Assembly: GCA_937905825.1 (NCBI GenBank)
Contig: CALCXM010000074.1
Span: 62,001-126,000 of the forward strand
From: an uncultured bacterium
Lineage (GTDB): Bacteria > Planctomycetota > UBA1135 > GCA-002686595
Reading direction: 5' to 3'
Length of the DNA stretch: 64,000 nucleotides
Numbering within the stretch: the stretch's first letter is position 1; the number at the start of each line of letters is the position of its first letter. The notes beneath the pieces were generated by a model. That model made no database searches. It was not told the origin of the DNA and saw nothing but the letters and a program-made list of their open reading frames with translations. The translations under genes were made by a program, and so were the position numbers. Of this stretch, positions 16,705-26,026 are shown in pieces.

Positions 16705-18810
16705 CTACTCGCTCTTCTTCTGCACCAAGGGCATCGCCAGGCGGAAGGTACTGCCTTTGCCGAGCACGGAGTCGACGGTCACTTTGCCGCCGAGGTTTTC
16801 AATGTTTTTGCGCACCACGTCCATGCCCACGCCGCGACCGGAGATAGCGGTGACTTGAGCGGCGGTGGAGAAGCCGGGGGCGAAGATCAGCATGTAGGCT
16901 TCCGCCTCACTGATTTCAGCACCTTCTTCGAGGACGCCCTTTTCGATTGCCTTGGCGATCAGGATGGAGGCATCCATGCCGCGGCCGTCTTCGGCGATCT
17001 CGACCACCACTTGGCCGTCTTCGTGGAAGGCGGTCAGGCTGACCGTGGCCAACATGGGCTTGCCCGAAGCGGCCCGTTCGTCCTGCTCTTCGATGCCGTG
17101 GTCCACGGCGTTGCGCATGATGTGCACCAGTGGATCGTTCAATCCTTCGACCACGTGACGGGGGACTTTGGTGTCCTCGCCATCCACGTTGACCTTCGTG
17201 AGCTTCTCGGTCTTTTTCGAGAGGTCGCGCACCATGCGCGTCATCTTCTGGAAGACGCTGCCCAGGCTGACCATGCGGATTTGTGCGCTGATCGTCGTCA
17301 AGCGCTCGGCAACCTCTTGTAGAGCGTTCAAGTCGCCGTCCTGCTCGGCCACTTCTCCAAGCTCAACGATGGCGGCCTCGAGTTGCTCGATGAGCGTTAC
17401 GTCGAGTTTGAGAGTTTGCTTGAGCTTTGTCTTGCCGGCGGGCTTGGGAGCTGCCGCGTCGGGCGTGCCACCGGGTTCCTTGCGGGCGCTGGGGGCGACC
17501 GTCTTGCCTGCGATGCAGTCTTCCAGGCGCTGAATGAGTTCCGAGAGATTCGGCGCGGTTGGAATCTCGGTCCCGTTCTCGACGGCGCTTTGCAGATTGA
17601 CGAACAGCGTGCGCGTCAAAGCTGTGGAGTCGAAGACTAGGTCGAGCACGACGCCCGCTAGTTCGGCCTCCCCATCGCGAACCTTGGCCAACAAGGTTTC
17701 CGTGGTGTGACTGAGGGAAGTGATCTCGGCCAGTTCGAGGAAGCTGGAGGCTCCCTTCATCGAATGGTAGATGCGGAACAAGTTGTTGACCGTCTCCGCG
17801 TCCACTCCCCCGCCGTCGGAGTCGAGCAGAATGCCGTCGACTTGCTCGAGGCCGTCGCCGCTCTCTTCCAGGAAGTCGGAGAGCATGTCGACGGTGTCCT
17901 CGTCGCGCTCGATGGACTGCAAGACTTGGCTGATACCCGCGCCGCTCGAGACCAACCCGCGCGGGTTGGGCACTTCGTCCGGTGCAAGCTTGGCGCCTGC
18001 CGGGTGGAACACGAGCTGCATGGCCTCGTTCACCTGGCGGATCGCATTGATTCCGGCGACGCCGTCGATCTCGTCGTTGATGACTTCGGTCAGGATGCTC
18101 TCGCAATCCTCGATGCACTCGCGCAAGTGCTCGGAAGCCGTGTTCGGCAAGAACTCGTCGATGTCCTGGAAGTAGGAGATCATCTGCGTGGGCCCGAGTT
18201 TGTCCCCGGGTATGTGAGTCTCCAAAAGGGCGCCGATTTCGCTCACGAGCGAGGCCGGTGTGACCTCTTGCCAAACCAAGTAGAGAGCGCCGTCGATGCT
18301 GTCGCAGGTGAAGGCCTGGGACTTGACGCTCATGGCCTTGGGCTGGTGCTTCTGGCACTGCTCGCCGGTCAAGAACATGGGGGAGGTCGTGTTGACTTCC
18401 GAGCTCGAGGCCTTGGTCAGCTCTGCTTTGGCGGAGCCGGCCACCATGTTGACCATCTCGCCGAGTACATCGAGCACGTCGATCTCCTCCGGGTCCTCGT
18501 CGGGCTCCATGGCGAGCACGGCGCGTGCCAGGCTCTTGGCGGTTTCCTCCGTGCCGTAGAGCGCGAACTCCCAGCTACCACCTTCGTGGAAGAGGGTCAC
18601 GCAGCCGGCAAAGGAGCGAGCTGTGGCATCAAAGCACTCTACCTCTCCCTGCGGCTGCAGTTCGAGGCAGAACATGGTGCCGCAGATGTCGGTCAACGCC
18701 TGCGTTCCCACAGTGGCTGCCTTCAAGAGAAGGGCCGACTGGGGGTGGATGATGGTTGTGGTGGGGGGGGTGGCCGTCGTCAAAGCTGGGGGTGCTCCTG
18801 ATAGAGACAT
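16705..18810 (-). CDS. CheX-Hpt-CheA-type histidine kinase without CheW domain
   Basis: 701 residues. Residues about 20-190 resemble CheX/CheC-like phosphatase folds (LDVLGEMVNMVAGSAKAEL matches the E-x-x-N signature). An Hpt domain follows with phospho-acceptor His349 in RIYHSMKGASSF. The C-terminal half holds the dimerisation helices and a HATPase with N-box HIMRNAVDHGIE, G1 box EDGRGMD, and G2 GRGVGMDVV, ending in GKGSTFRLAMPL. A standard CheA continues with a CheW-like coupling domain; here the protein ends right after the ATPase. No CheW, receptor or CheY gene is adjacent. It probably feeds phosphate to a separate receiver protein outside classical chemotaxis arrays; partner unknown. Confidence 0.85.
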   Translation of the reverse strand: MSLSGAPPALTTATPPTTTIIHPQSALLLKAATVGTQALTDICGTMFCLELQPQGEVECFDATARSFAGCVTLFHEGGSWEFALYGTEETAKSLARAVLAMEPDEDPEEIDVLDVLGEMVNMVAGSAKAELTKASSSEVNTTSPMFLTGEQCQKHQPKAMSVKSQAFTCDSIDGALYLVWQEVTPASLVSEIGALLETHIPGDKLGPTQMISYFQDIDEFLPNTASEHLRECIEDCESILTEVINDEIDGVAGINAIRQVNEAMQLVFHPAGAKLAPDEVPNPRGLVSSGAGISQVLQSIERDEDTVDMLSDFLEESGDGLEQVDGILLDSDGGGVDAETVNNLFRIYHSMKGASSFLELAEITSLSHTTETLLAKVRDGEAELAGVVLDLVFDSTALTRTLFVNLQSAVENGTEIPTAPNLSELIQRLEDCIAGKTVAPSARKEPGGTPDAAAPKPAGKTKLKQTLKLDVTLIEQLEAAIVELGEVAEQDGDLNALQEVAERLTTISAQIRMVSLGSVFQKMTRMVRDLSKKTEKLTKVNVDGEDTKVPRHVVEGLNDPLVHIMRNAVDHGIEEQDERAASGKPMLATVSLTAFHEDGQVVVEIAEDGRGMDASILIAKAIEKGVLEEGAEISEAEAYMLIFAPGFSTAAQVTAISGRGVGMDVVRKNIENLGGKVTVDSVLGKGSTFRLAMPLVQKKSE

Positions 18811-19116
18811 CCTGCGAGCTATCGGCCTTTGAATCGTCGCTCTTTAGCCAGGTTGGAGCAGAAGCTGGAGATCTGAGCCGGGATCCGGGGGGGCTCCTCT
18901 TGGAGTCACCCCAGGACCCGAAAGGAACCCGCCAGGGGGCGAATGTCGCCCTAACCAGAGTCATCCTGTACGGTATCGCACACCGCGCGGAAGTCCGCTT
19001 CCGAAGAGTGCCGCATCAGATCCCTGCACCCGGCCGGAAGCCCGTTGGTTGCGATTGATGCGGCACTCTTGCGCGGATTCCTTCCGCGCGGGATGCGGTA
19101 CCGGGACCAAATCCGG
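18811..19116. other. Intergenic region between CheA-like and RluA-family genes
   Basis: About 306 bases with no convincing gene. It holds the 5' flank of the CheA-like gene (leftward) and, over more than a third of its length, a large imperfect inverted repeat described separately. Confidence 0.6.
18971..19104. repeat. Large imperfect inverted repeat
   Basis: Two arms of about 48 bases. The inner part is an exact 15-bp match, AAGAGTGCCGCATCA (19004-19018) against TGATGCGGCACTCTT (19056-19070). Outward, the arms share CCGCGCGGAAG and CGGTA-CGCA with a few mismatches and small indels. The loop itself holds the palindrome CCGGCCGG. It starts 12 bases downstream of the RluA-family stop in that gene's direction, so it may be a terminator or a small structured element. 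Confidence 0.75.
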
Positions 19117-19878
19117 CTAGCCGGGGAACTCGTTCGGGACCTGCCCCAAGCCGAGCTGATCTGCCAATCGCTGCAGGTCCTCCGGAAGGGGGCAGTCGAA
19201 GGCGGCGGGCTGTTCCCCATCCGCAAAGCGCAGCTTCCAAGCGTGCAGAGCTTGCCGATGGTGTCGACGGAGGCCCGGCTCTCCGTACCAATCCTCCCCG
19301 ATCAGCGGGTGCCCGAGCGCCGCCAGATGGATTCGAATTTGGTGGGTTCTTCCCGTTTCGATCATGACCTCCAGCAAACTGCAATCCTCCCCACGCGCGC
19401 GCACGCGCAGGTGGCTGAGGGCGTGCTTGCCGGTCGGACTCACTCCCCATCCGCCCTCGGTCAGGGGACCGATGGGAAGGTCCACCGTGCGCTGCTCGAA
19501 AGTCGCGCGACCATCGACGATCGCGAGGTAGGTCTTTTCTCCATTGGGGGAACGCAGGCGCTGCTGCCAATGGGGGACGAGGGCCTTCTCTAGAACGAAT
19601 ACGTTGATTCCCGAGGTGTCCGCGTCGAGTTGGTGGACCGCCCAAACCATCTGTCCGGAGCGCTGGATGAGGGCGTACTGCAGGCAATCCGGGTCGCCCA
19701 GGCTCCTTCCGGACGTGGGCCAGCCAGCCGGCTTGTGAACCACGAGGAGACCTTGGCCTTCATGCAGGATGCGTGCTTCCAGCTCCATCAGGGGCAATGG
19801 GGGCACCCCGCTGGGAGGTTGGATTGGATCTGCTCGTCCCGCCTGTCCTCCGCGCGGGTCCTGCTCTCGGTGAGTCAT
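19117..19878 (-). CDS. RluA-family pseudouridine synthase
   Basis: Converts uridine to pseudouridine in rRNA or tRNA. 253 residues from the first ATG. A start at Met31 (19788), where family similarity begins with ARILHEGQGLLVVHKPAGW, is equally likely. The catalytic motif is HQLDADTSGINVF (usually HRLDxxTSG), with the catalytic Asp in LDADTSG; the Arg-to-Gln change in HRLD is seen in some subfamilies. The later motifs TGRTHQIRIHLAALGHPLIGED and ALHAWKLRF are typical. No S4 domain is present, which fits the RluA/TruC-like short branch. The target nucleotide cannot be assigned. Confidence 0.93.
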   Translation of the reverse strand: MTHREQDPRGGQAGRADPIQPPSGVPPLPLMELEARILHEGQGLLVVHKPAGWPTSGRSLGDPDCLQYALIQRSGQMVWAVHQLDADTSGINVFVLEKALVPHWQQRLRSPNGEKTYLAIVDGRATFEQRTVDLPIGPLTEGGWGVSPTGKHALSHLRVRARGEDCSLLEVMIETGRTHQIRIHLAALGHPLIGEDWYGEPGLRRHHRQALHAWKLRFADGEQPAAFDCPLPEDLQRLADQLGLGQVPNEFPG

Positions 19879-19989
19879 CGGGTCAATTTTTATATCGCAA
19901 GTGGGTGAACGGAAACAGATTCCTGGACTCGAGTGGGTTTGAGACGGCTCCGTACTCGATAGGCAGACGGTACCTCACTCTTATCTCGA

Positions 19990-21350
19990 GTGGGGGTTTC
20001 CGCCAAGGTGTCTCGCGCGGACGGCCAGGTCGTTGCGGACGCGGACGCGGGCGGCGAGCAGCGGGCCGGGGGTGTGCGCGAGTTCGCCTTCCCGGTGCGC
20101 TTGCGAGATGCTGAGAATGTTCACGAGTTGGGCGAAGTCGTGATCGGACTTTCGACGGCTCCTGTGCAGGGCTTGGTGGACAAGATCGTCGATTCCATGA
20201 TCAATCACGGTCGCCATGCTATCGGGCATGCTGTGCCTCCTGCTCTTCGCTCTCATGCGCACCATCGCGGTCTCGCGCATCGAGAACCTCGAGGGCCAGG
20301 CCCTGGTCTTGGCAAACGGTGAGCTCTCCAAACCGGTCCACTGCAGCGGGCGCGATGAGTTGAGCAAGCTGGGGGAGACCCTCGAGATCTTGCGCAGCCG
20401 GTCATTCGACTACCGAGCCAAGTTGGCGGCGCGCAATCGTGAACTGTGGGCCACGACAAAGGACCTACGCATCGCCTTGGATGACGCCAATCTGGCCGTG
20501 CGCGCCAAGGGAGAATTCCTCGCGACCATGAGTCACGAGATTCGCAAACGCGGTGAAGTTTACCGAAGCGGGTTCGGTTCGCATTGCGAGCTGGGTGGAG
20601 TACGGAACAGGAGAACAACCAGAGATCTGGGTGAGCATCGCGGACACCGGGATCGGCATGACCGGTGAAACCCTGGCAAAGCTCTTTCAACCTTTTCAGC
20701 AGGCGGACGGTTCCATGAGTCGGCGCTTTGGGGGGACGGGTCTTGGGCTCGCCATTGTGAAGCGTTTGATCGAGGCCATGGGGGGCTACGTGAAGGTGGA
20801 AAGCGTGCTCGACCACGGATCGACCTTCACCATGGTCGTACCCGGCCAGGCGCTGGAGTCCTCGACGCTTCGGACACGGGAGAGTTCAGCGGCTGCTGCC
20901 CCCTGCCCACCGCGCCAGTTTGCTGGTGAGGTTCTCTTGGTGGAGGACAACGCCGTCAACATGCGTTTGGCCGTCGCCTTCCTGCGCAAGCTTGGCATCG
21001 AAGCCCACTCTGCAGTGGACGGCACGCTAGCCCTGGCCAGGGTGGAGAGCCGGTCGTTCGACTTGATCTTGATGGATTGCCAAATGCCTGTGATGGACGG
21101 ATTCGAGGCCACCCGCGCCATTCGGAAGCTAGGAGCCTGTGCCACAGATAGCGACCCGGTCCGTTCACGCACTCCAATCGTGGCCCTCACGGCGAATGCG
21201 ATGCCGGAAGATCGCCAGCGTTGCATGCAGTCCGGCATGGACGGATACCTGAGCAAACCGCTCGACCGCAGCGCCTTGGCGAACGAACTCGCGAAGTGGT
21301 TGCCCGTGACCGGCGGCCGGTCCGATGGCCCGTTGGAGCAATCGGCCTAG
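19990..21350 (+). pseudogene. Decayed hybrid histidine kinase (frameshift plus internal deletion)
   Basis: Pieces of one sensor kinase lie in order but in different frames. From 19990 a sensor remnant runs (EFAFPVRLRDAENVHELGEVVIGLS...). Near 20200 the frame moves by one base, giving a membrane helix (MLSGMLCLLLFALM), a HAMP domain, and the H-box FLATMSHEIR. At about 20540 the sequence jumps straight to the N-box (NAVKFTEAG) in another frame, so the second dimerisation helix and about 100 residues are missing. The last part (from about 20553) is intact: G-boxes ADTGIGM and GGTGLGLAIV, then a receiver domain with EDN, DCQMPVMDG, TANAM and KP. It cannot make a working kinase. The residual C-terminal frame might still be translated. 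Confidence 0.8.
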
Positions 21351-21914
21351 CTGGCTGCTTGCGATCTCGCGCCTTGCGCCTTGCGCCTTGCGCCTTGCGC
21401 CTTGCGCGCGGGCCACGAACCGAACCGAAACTCGTCGAGGCGCAAGAGGGCCCGCTACACCGTAGACACTCCGCCCCCCCGCTGAGAAAGGCATCGATGA
21501 CTCTGCTGGTGACAGGGTTGTCCACCCCGGCCGTCCCGCGAGCCAAGGCAACCGAGAAAGCGCCAGATTCGAGAGCGACTTAGGCCTCGCCGAACCCCCG
21601 ATTTTGCAAGAGCTCGGGCCCGCTTCCCTCGGGCCAGAACGGACCTGGTTTTGAAAATTGTTCTGGGGGGGTTTACCCTAGATTTAAGGCCTCTTTGGTC
21701 GTCCACTGAAGGCCTTGGCTGGAGTGTAAACCAATTGCTGTAAAGGCTTTGAGGACAACGCGGCCGAGCCGGAGGGGAGGCCGGCCGAGTCCGCGGAGTT
21801 GACCCGCCGCGAGCGCCCTACAAAAAAGGGTGAGGGTCGAGTCAAGCTGTTCCTATGGCGGGACGATAGCCAACGTACCCACCCCGCCAGGGGTCACAGC
21901 GCGCTCGGCTCCCC
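21351..21914. other. Intergenic region before the intact hybrid kinase
   Basis: 564 bases without a supported gene. It holds a heptamer tandem repeat near its left end, several G-runs and A-rich patches at about 21650-21690, and presumably the promoter of the kinase at 21915. A rightward open frame from 21830 is only the kinase gene read in another frame. Confidence 0.6.
21369..21403. repeat. Heptamer tandem repeat (GCGCCTT)5
   Basis: Five exact head-to-tail copies of GCGCCTT directly after the pseudogene stop, then GCGCGCG. A simple-sequence repeat prone to slippage. Confidence 0.95.
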
Positions 21915-23993
21915 ATGGATCACAAACCTCACGTCGACTCCCACGTCGACCCCTCACGCCTGCCCTCTTGGGCAGTTGGCATCGTCCTTTGCCTGTGCGT
22001 TGCCCCGCTCATTCTCACCTCGATGGGGGTGGACTTTGCGACGGCAAAGCTCGTGGGGGATGCGGGCGTGGACCAAGTGGGACTGGCTATGCGCAGCGCG
22101 TTCAGCCGGACGGTGCTCGAGTGGAGCGCTTTGAGCGTGACGGTCTTCACGGGAATCCTCGCGGCCCTGCACTACGGCTTTCGCAGGGACTCGGTCATGC
22201 CGGTGATGGGGCTCGCTTTGTTTTGTGCGGGGAGCATGGATGCCCTGCACACCCTGACCGTGGATCGCTCGCTGTCTTCCGTCGGAGAAAATGCAAACCT
22301 GATTCCGACCACCTGGGCCATCTGCCGCTTTTTCAACGGGCTGATTCTGGTGCTTGGTGCTGGGCTCTTCATCGGAGTACGCGGGGGCATGCGACACGCG
22401 GGGCCCAAAATGATCCTGGGCATCAGTGCGGCACTCGGTTTTTCGGCGCTGCTCATGATTCACTACGGGCTCCACGGCCAAGAGAACGGGGAGCCTCACT
22501 TCCTTCGCACGATGGTGACGCGACCCTGGGACCTGGGCTCCCTTGTGGTCTTTGGCTTTGCCGGGTTGGTGCTCTTGCCGATGGTCTATCGCCATCAACC
22601 CAACGTGTTCATTCACGCCCTGGCCCTCAGCATGGTTCCCCAGGTGGCGACTCAGTTGCACATGGCCTTTGGATCCACGGAGATCTTGGATCACCACTAC
22701 AACGTGGCGCAGGGGCTACGCTTCTTGGCCTGTCTCATCCCGTTCATCGGCTTGTGCCTGCTGTTCCGTGCCAACTACCGGGCGGAGGCTTTGCGTTCGG
22801 AACAACTGGAGACGACCCGGGATGAAGCTCTAGCGGCAGTCACGGCACGCTCGGAATTCTTGGCGAACATGAGCCACGAAATTCGCACACCCATGACTGG
22901 CGTTGTTGGCATGACCGCGTTGCTCTTGGAGACCGAGTTGAACAAGACACAAAGGGAGTACACGGAGGTCGTGCGTTCCAGCGCAGACGCCCTGTTGGTG
23001 TTGATCAACGACATCCTGGACTTCTCCAAGATCGACGCCGGCAAGATGAGCTTGGAAGTGATCGACATGGACTTGCGCGCCAGCGTTGGCGCTGCCATCG
23101 ACATCCTGGCGATCAGTGCCCAGGCCAAGGGTCTGACTCTAGCGTTGGAGTTTGATGAGCAAATCCCCGTGGAGCTTTGCGGGGATGCTGGGCGCCTGCG
23201 ACAGGTCTTGACCAATCTGGTGGGCAATGCGATCAAGTTCACCGACCGTGGAATCGTCCAAGTAAAAGTGCGTTTGCTCGAGGACAGCGGTCCGCACGCG
23301 GTTGTGGAGTTTCGCGTCAGGGACGAGGGCATCGGCATCTCGCCGGCAGGCATCGAGCTGCTCTTCCAGCCCTTCGTTCAAGCGGACGCCAGCACCACAC
23401 GCAAGTTTGGCGGCACTGGCTTGGGGTTGACGATCGCGCGCCAGCTCACTCAGTTGATGGACGGGGACATCGAAGTCCAAAGCACCGAGGGCCAGGGGTC
23501 GACGTTCCTCTTCACCGCTCGCTTTGCCCGGGGCTGGCTCCAAGGAGGGCCCCAGAGCTATGGCAAGAATCACGGGGCCCGCGAGCTGGAGGCTTCGCTG
23601 CAGGGCTTGCGTGTGCTTTTGGCGGAGGACAACATGGTCAATCAACGGGTCGCCTTGCAGCAGCTCAAGAAACTAGGTTGCTCGACGGATGTGGTCGGCG
23701 ATGGCTTGCAGGCTCTCGAGCGCTTGCGAACGGGCGACTACGATTTGGTGCTCATGGACTGCCAAATGCCGGAATTGGACGGCATGCAAGCCACGCGACA
23801 GTTGCGGGAGATGCCCGGCCCGATTAGCCAGATTCCGGTGATCGCCATGACCGCCAACGCCATGGTGGGGGATCGCGAGAAATGCCTCGATGCGGGCATG
23901 AACGACTACATTTCCAAGCCGGTTTCCCTGGGCGACCTGGCCGAAAAGTTGGTGCGCTGGTCCGCCGCTCGGCGGGCGCGCTCCGTCGCCTAG
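21915..23993 (+). CDS. Hybrid histidine kinase with MASE3-like membrane sensor
   Basis: 692 residues. Residues about 15-290 form seven or eight membrane helices with short loops. The motifs SMDALHTL and WAICRFFNG fit the MASE3-type integral-membrane sensor (family call from pattern, moderate). The kinase core follows: H-box FLANMSHEIRTPMTG with His321, N-box QVLTNLVGNAIKF, G1 RDEGIGI, F-box LFQPFVQAD, G2 GGTGLGLTIA. The C-terminal receiver domain has EDN, phospho-acceptor Asp615 in LMDCQMPELDG, TANAM and the KP Lys. A membrane kinase that passes phosphate to its own receiver and then to an Hpt protein; the Hpt-containing CheA-like protein nearby is one candidate, by inference only. Confidence 0.9.
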   Translation: MDHKPHVDSHVDPSRLPSWAVGIVLCLCVAPLILTSMGVDFATAKLVGDAGVDQVGLAMRSAFSRTVLEWSALSVTVFTGILAALHYGFRRDSVMPVMGLALFCAGSMDALHTLTVDRSLSSVGENANLIPTTWAICRFFNGLILVLGAGLFIGVRGGMRHAGPKMILGISAALGFSALLMIHYGLHGQENGEPHFLRTMVTRPWDLGSLVVFGFAGLVLLPMVYRHQPNVFIHALALSMVPQVATQLHMAFGSTEILDHHYNVAQGLRFLACLIPFIGLCLLFRANYRAEALRSEQLETTRDEALAAVTARSEFLANMSHEIRTPMTGVVGMTALLLETELNKTQREYTEVVRSSADALLVLINDILDFSKIDAGKMSLEVIDMDLRASVGAAIDILAISAQAKGLTLALEFDEQIPVELCGDAGRLRQVLTNLVGNAIKFTDRGIVQVKVRLLEDSGPHAVVEFRVRDEGIGISPAGIELLFQPFVQADASTTRKFGGTGLGLTIARQLTQLMDGDIEVQSTEGQGSTFLFTARFARGWLQGGPQSYGKNHGARELEASLQGLRVLLAEDNMVNQRVALQQLKKLGCSTDVVGDGLQALERLRTGDYDLVLMDCQMPELDGMQATRQLREMPGPISQIPVIAMTANAMVGDREKCLDAGMNDYISKPVSLGDLAEKLVRWSAARRARSVA

Positions 23994-24126
23994 CTTTTGG
24001 AACTGAGCGGCGCGCCCCTGAGGTCGGGCGATAAATCCGGTGCCTGCGCGGGCTCCTGGAAGGTCGGGCCCAGAGAGTTTCGCCGAACTGCGAGATAGTC
24101 GGTTAGGGTCGTCGTACGGCGGCGCG

Positions 24127-24144
24127 CCGAAGGGAACCCTTCGG
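24127..24144. promoter_or_regulatory. Short perfect palindrome upstream of the redoxin/cytochrome gene
   Basis: CCGAAGGG aa CCCTTCGG, an 8-bp perfect inverted repeat 59 bases before the start at 24203 and after the kinase stop. It could be a weak terminator for the kinase or an operator. Confidence 0.4.
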
Positions 24145-24202
24145 AACGTGTCCCGCACCCTGCCCCGGCTCCCCGAGTCTGTTTCCACCTCTCGAAGCAA
24201 CG

Positions 24203-26026
24203 ATGATCTCCGCTCTCTCCTCGATCGTTCCCAGCCTGGTCTCCCTCGCGCTGCTCGCGCCCGTTCCTAGCCTTCCCCAGGACTTGGAGTACCAGCAGGA
24301 ACCGAAGGTTCTCGGCCGGGACGCGCCCGGTCTGCAACAGTGGGTGATGGACCTGGAGTGCACGGACCTGGATGGTGCCAAGCGCCGGCTCTCCGCAGCC
24401 TTCGGTGAAAAGGGCTTGGTGGTCGCCATGCGTGACCCGGAGTGTCCGCTCTCTAAGAAGTATTCACCGCGCCTGCGCGTGCTCGAGCAGGAAGCGCGCG
24501 AGATGGGTTTCGGTTGGTTGTACGTGGGCATGGACAGCCTCGAAGCAGCCCGCACGGATCGCGACTTGCACAAGTTGGATGGGGACTACGTCTTCGACCC
24601 CCAGGGCCTCATCGCCCGGGAACTCTCCGCGCAAACCTCCACGGAAGTCTTTGTGATCGACGCGGGCAGCACCCTCGTTTACCGCGGGATGATCGACGAC
24701 CAGTACGGCTTGGGATTCGCGCGGATTGCGGCGGAACGACACTACTTGGTGGATGCCCTGGAATCTGTGAGCGCCGGCCAGACCGTGAGCGCCGGGGCGA
24801 CGGTGGCCCAGGGCTGCAAGCTCGACATTGAGGGGCCCGAGCGCAGCGCCCGCCCCGTGACCTACCACAACCGCATCAGTCGCATCGTTCAGAACCGCTG
24901 CCAGAGTTGCCATCGCCCGGGAGAGGCGGCGCCCTTTGCGCTGATGGATTACCGTCAGGTGAAGAAGCGTCGCAGCATGATCGAGTGGGCCATCGAGGAC
25001 GGAATCATGCCTCCTTGGTTCGCCGAGCCGGAGTCCGGGCCTTGGGCGAATGACTGCAGCTTGACAGACAGCGAGTTGCGGGACTTCCTGGCCTGGATCG
25101 CAGAGGACGCGCCGGAAGGGGAGCCGTCCCAGGCTCCCCTAGAACGAACTTGGGTCGACGGTTGGACCATCGGCCAGCCGGACCTTGTGGTGACCATTCC
25201 CAAACCCTTCACCGTGCCTGCGGAAGGTGTCGTCGACTATCAATACTTCTACGCCCAGTGCGACCTGCCCGAAGACCGCTGGGTGAAGGCGGTCGAGTTG
25301 CGCACCACCGGCGGTGAGGTGGTGCACCACGCGCTCTTGTTCTTGGAGGCTCCAAAGAAGGAGGGGGGCGGACGCCGCAATAGGAACTTCCAAACTGGCG
25401 GAGAGACCTTCTTCGCAAGCTACGCGCCGGGACAACCGGGCATCACCTTCGAGGCGGGCACCGGAAAGTTGCTGCCCGCCAACTCATGGTTGAAGTTCCA
25501 AATGCACTACACGGTGAACGGAACGGAAACGATCGATGAGACCTCCGTTGGCTTTGTCTTTGCGGACGAGCCTTTGATCGAAGTTCGCACCAGCTCGGCC
25601 ATCAACGATGGCTTCACGATCCCGCCCCAGACCTTCGACTACGAAGTGAGTTCGGAGTTTCGCTTTCCGGAGAGCGGGCGCCTGGTCAGCCTCTTTCCCC
25701 ACACCCACGTGCGTGGGGTGCGCTTCGCCTGTGAGCTGGTCACGCCGGACGGGGAAGTCCAGGACCTGTTGAGCTTGCCCTTCTACGACTTCAACTGGCA
25801 GTTGAACTACCGCCTGGCGAATCCGGTGTTTGTGACCCCCGGCACGAAACTGCGGGCGACTGCCTGGTACGACAACACGCCGGAGAACCCTGCCAATCCG
25901 AACCCGAACGCGGCCGTGCGCTTCGGGGAACAGACTTGGGAAGAGATGATGATCGCCTACGTCAACTGGATCCCGAGTGCTCCGGTCGTGATCGAGGCCT
26001 CGAGTCCTGCACCGGAGAAGAGGTAG
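24203..26026 (+). CDS. Exported redoxin - cytochrome c - PHM-like copper protein (paralogue 1)
   Basis: 607 residues with an N-terminal signal peptide (about 1-25). Residues about 45-200 are a thioredoxin/peroxiredoxin fold with a single-Cys motif PECPLSKKYSPRL in place of CxxC. A mono-haem cytochrome c segment follows, CQSCH at 233-237, with MPPW as likely axial Met region. Residues about 330-590 resemble a type II copper monooxygenase (PHM/DBM-like) with possible copper ligands His375-His376, His435, His500-x-His502 and Met582/Met583 (WEEMM). The order redoxin, haem, copper suggests internal electron transfer in the periplasm. Substrate unknown. A paralogue of identical length lies at 33824. 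Confidence 0.82.
   Translation: MISALSSIVPSLVSLALLAPVPSLPQDLEYQQEPKVLGRDAPGLQQWVMDLECTDLDGAKRRLSAAFGEKGLVVAMRDPECPLSKKYSPRLRVLEQEAREMGFGWLYVGMDSLEAARTDRDLHKLDGDYVFDPQGLIARELSAQTSTEVFVIDAGSTLVYRGMIDDQYGLGFARIAAERHYLVDALESVSAGQTVSAGATVAQGCKLDIEGPERSARPVTYHNRISRIVQNRCQSCHRPGEAAPFALMDYRQVKKRRSMIEWAIEDGIMPPWFAEPESGPWANDCSLTDSELRDFLAWIAEDAPEGEPSQAPLERTWVDGWTIGQPDLVVTIPKPFTVPAEGVVDYQYFYAQCDLPEDRWVKAVELRTTGGEVVHHALLFLEAPKKEGGGRRNRNFQTGGETFFASYAPGQPGITFEAGTGKLLPANSWLKFQMHYTVNGTETIDETSVGFVFADEPLIEVRTSSAINDGFTIPPQTFDYEVSSEFRFPESGRLVSLFPHTHVRGVRFACELVTPDGEVQDLLSLPFYDFNWQLNYRLANPVFVTPGTKLRATAWYDNTPENPANPNPNAAVRFGEQTWEEMMIAYVNWIPSAPVVIEASSPAPEKR

Noticed and set aside
21830-21900. Possible cyclic-di-GMP (GEMM) riboswitch before the hybrid kinase
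   Set aside because: A GGGACG-like string and a GC hairpin are present, but the conserved GEMM-I core bases and the tetraloop receptor could not be aligned.
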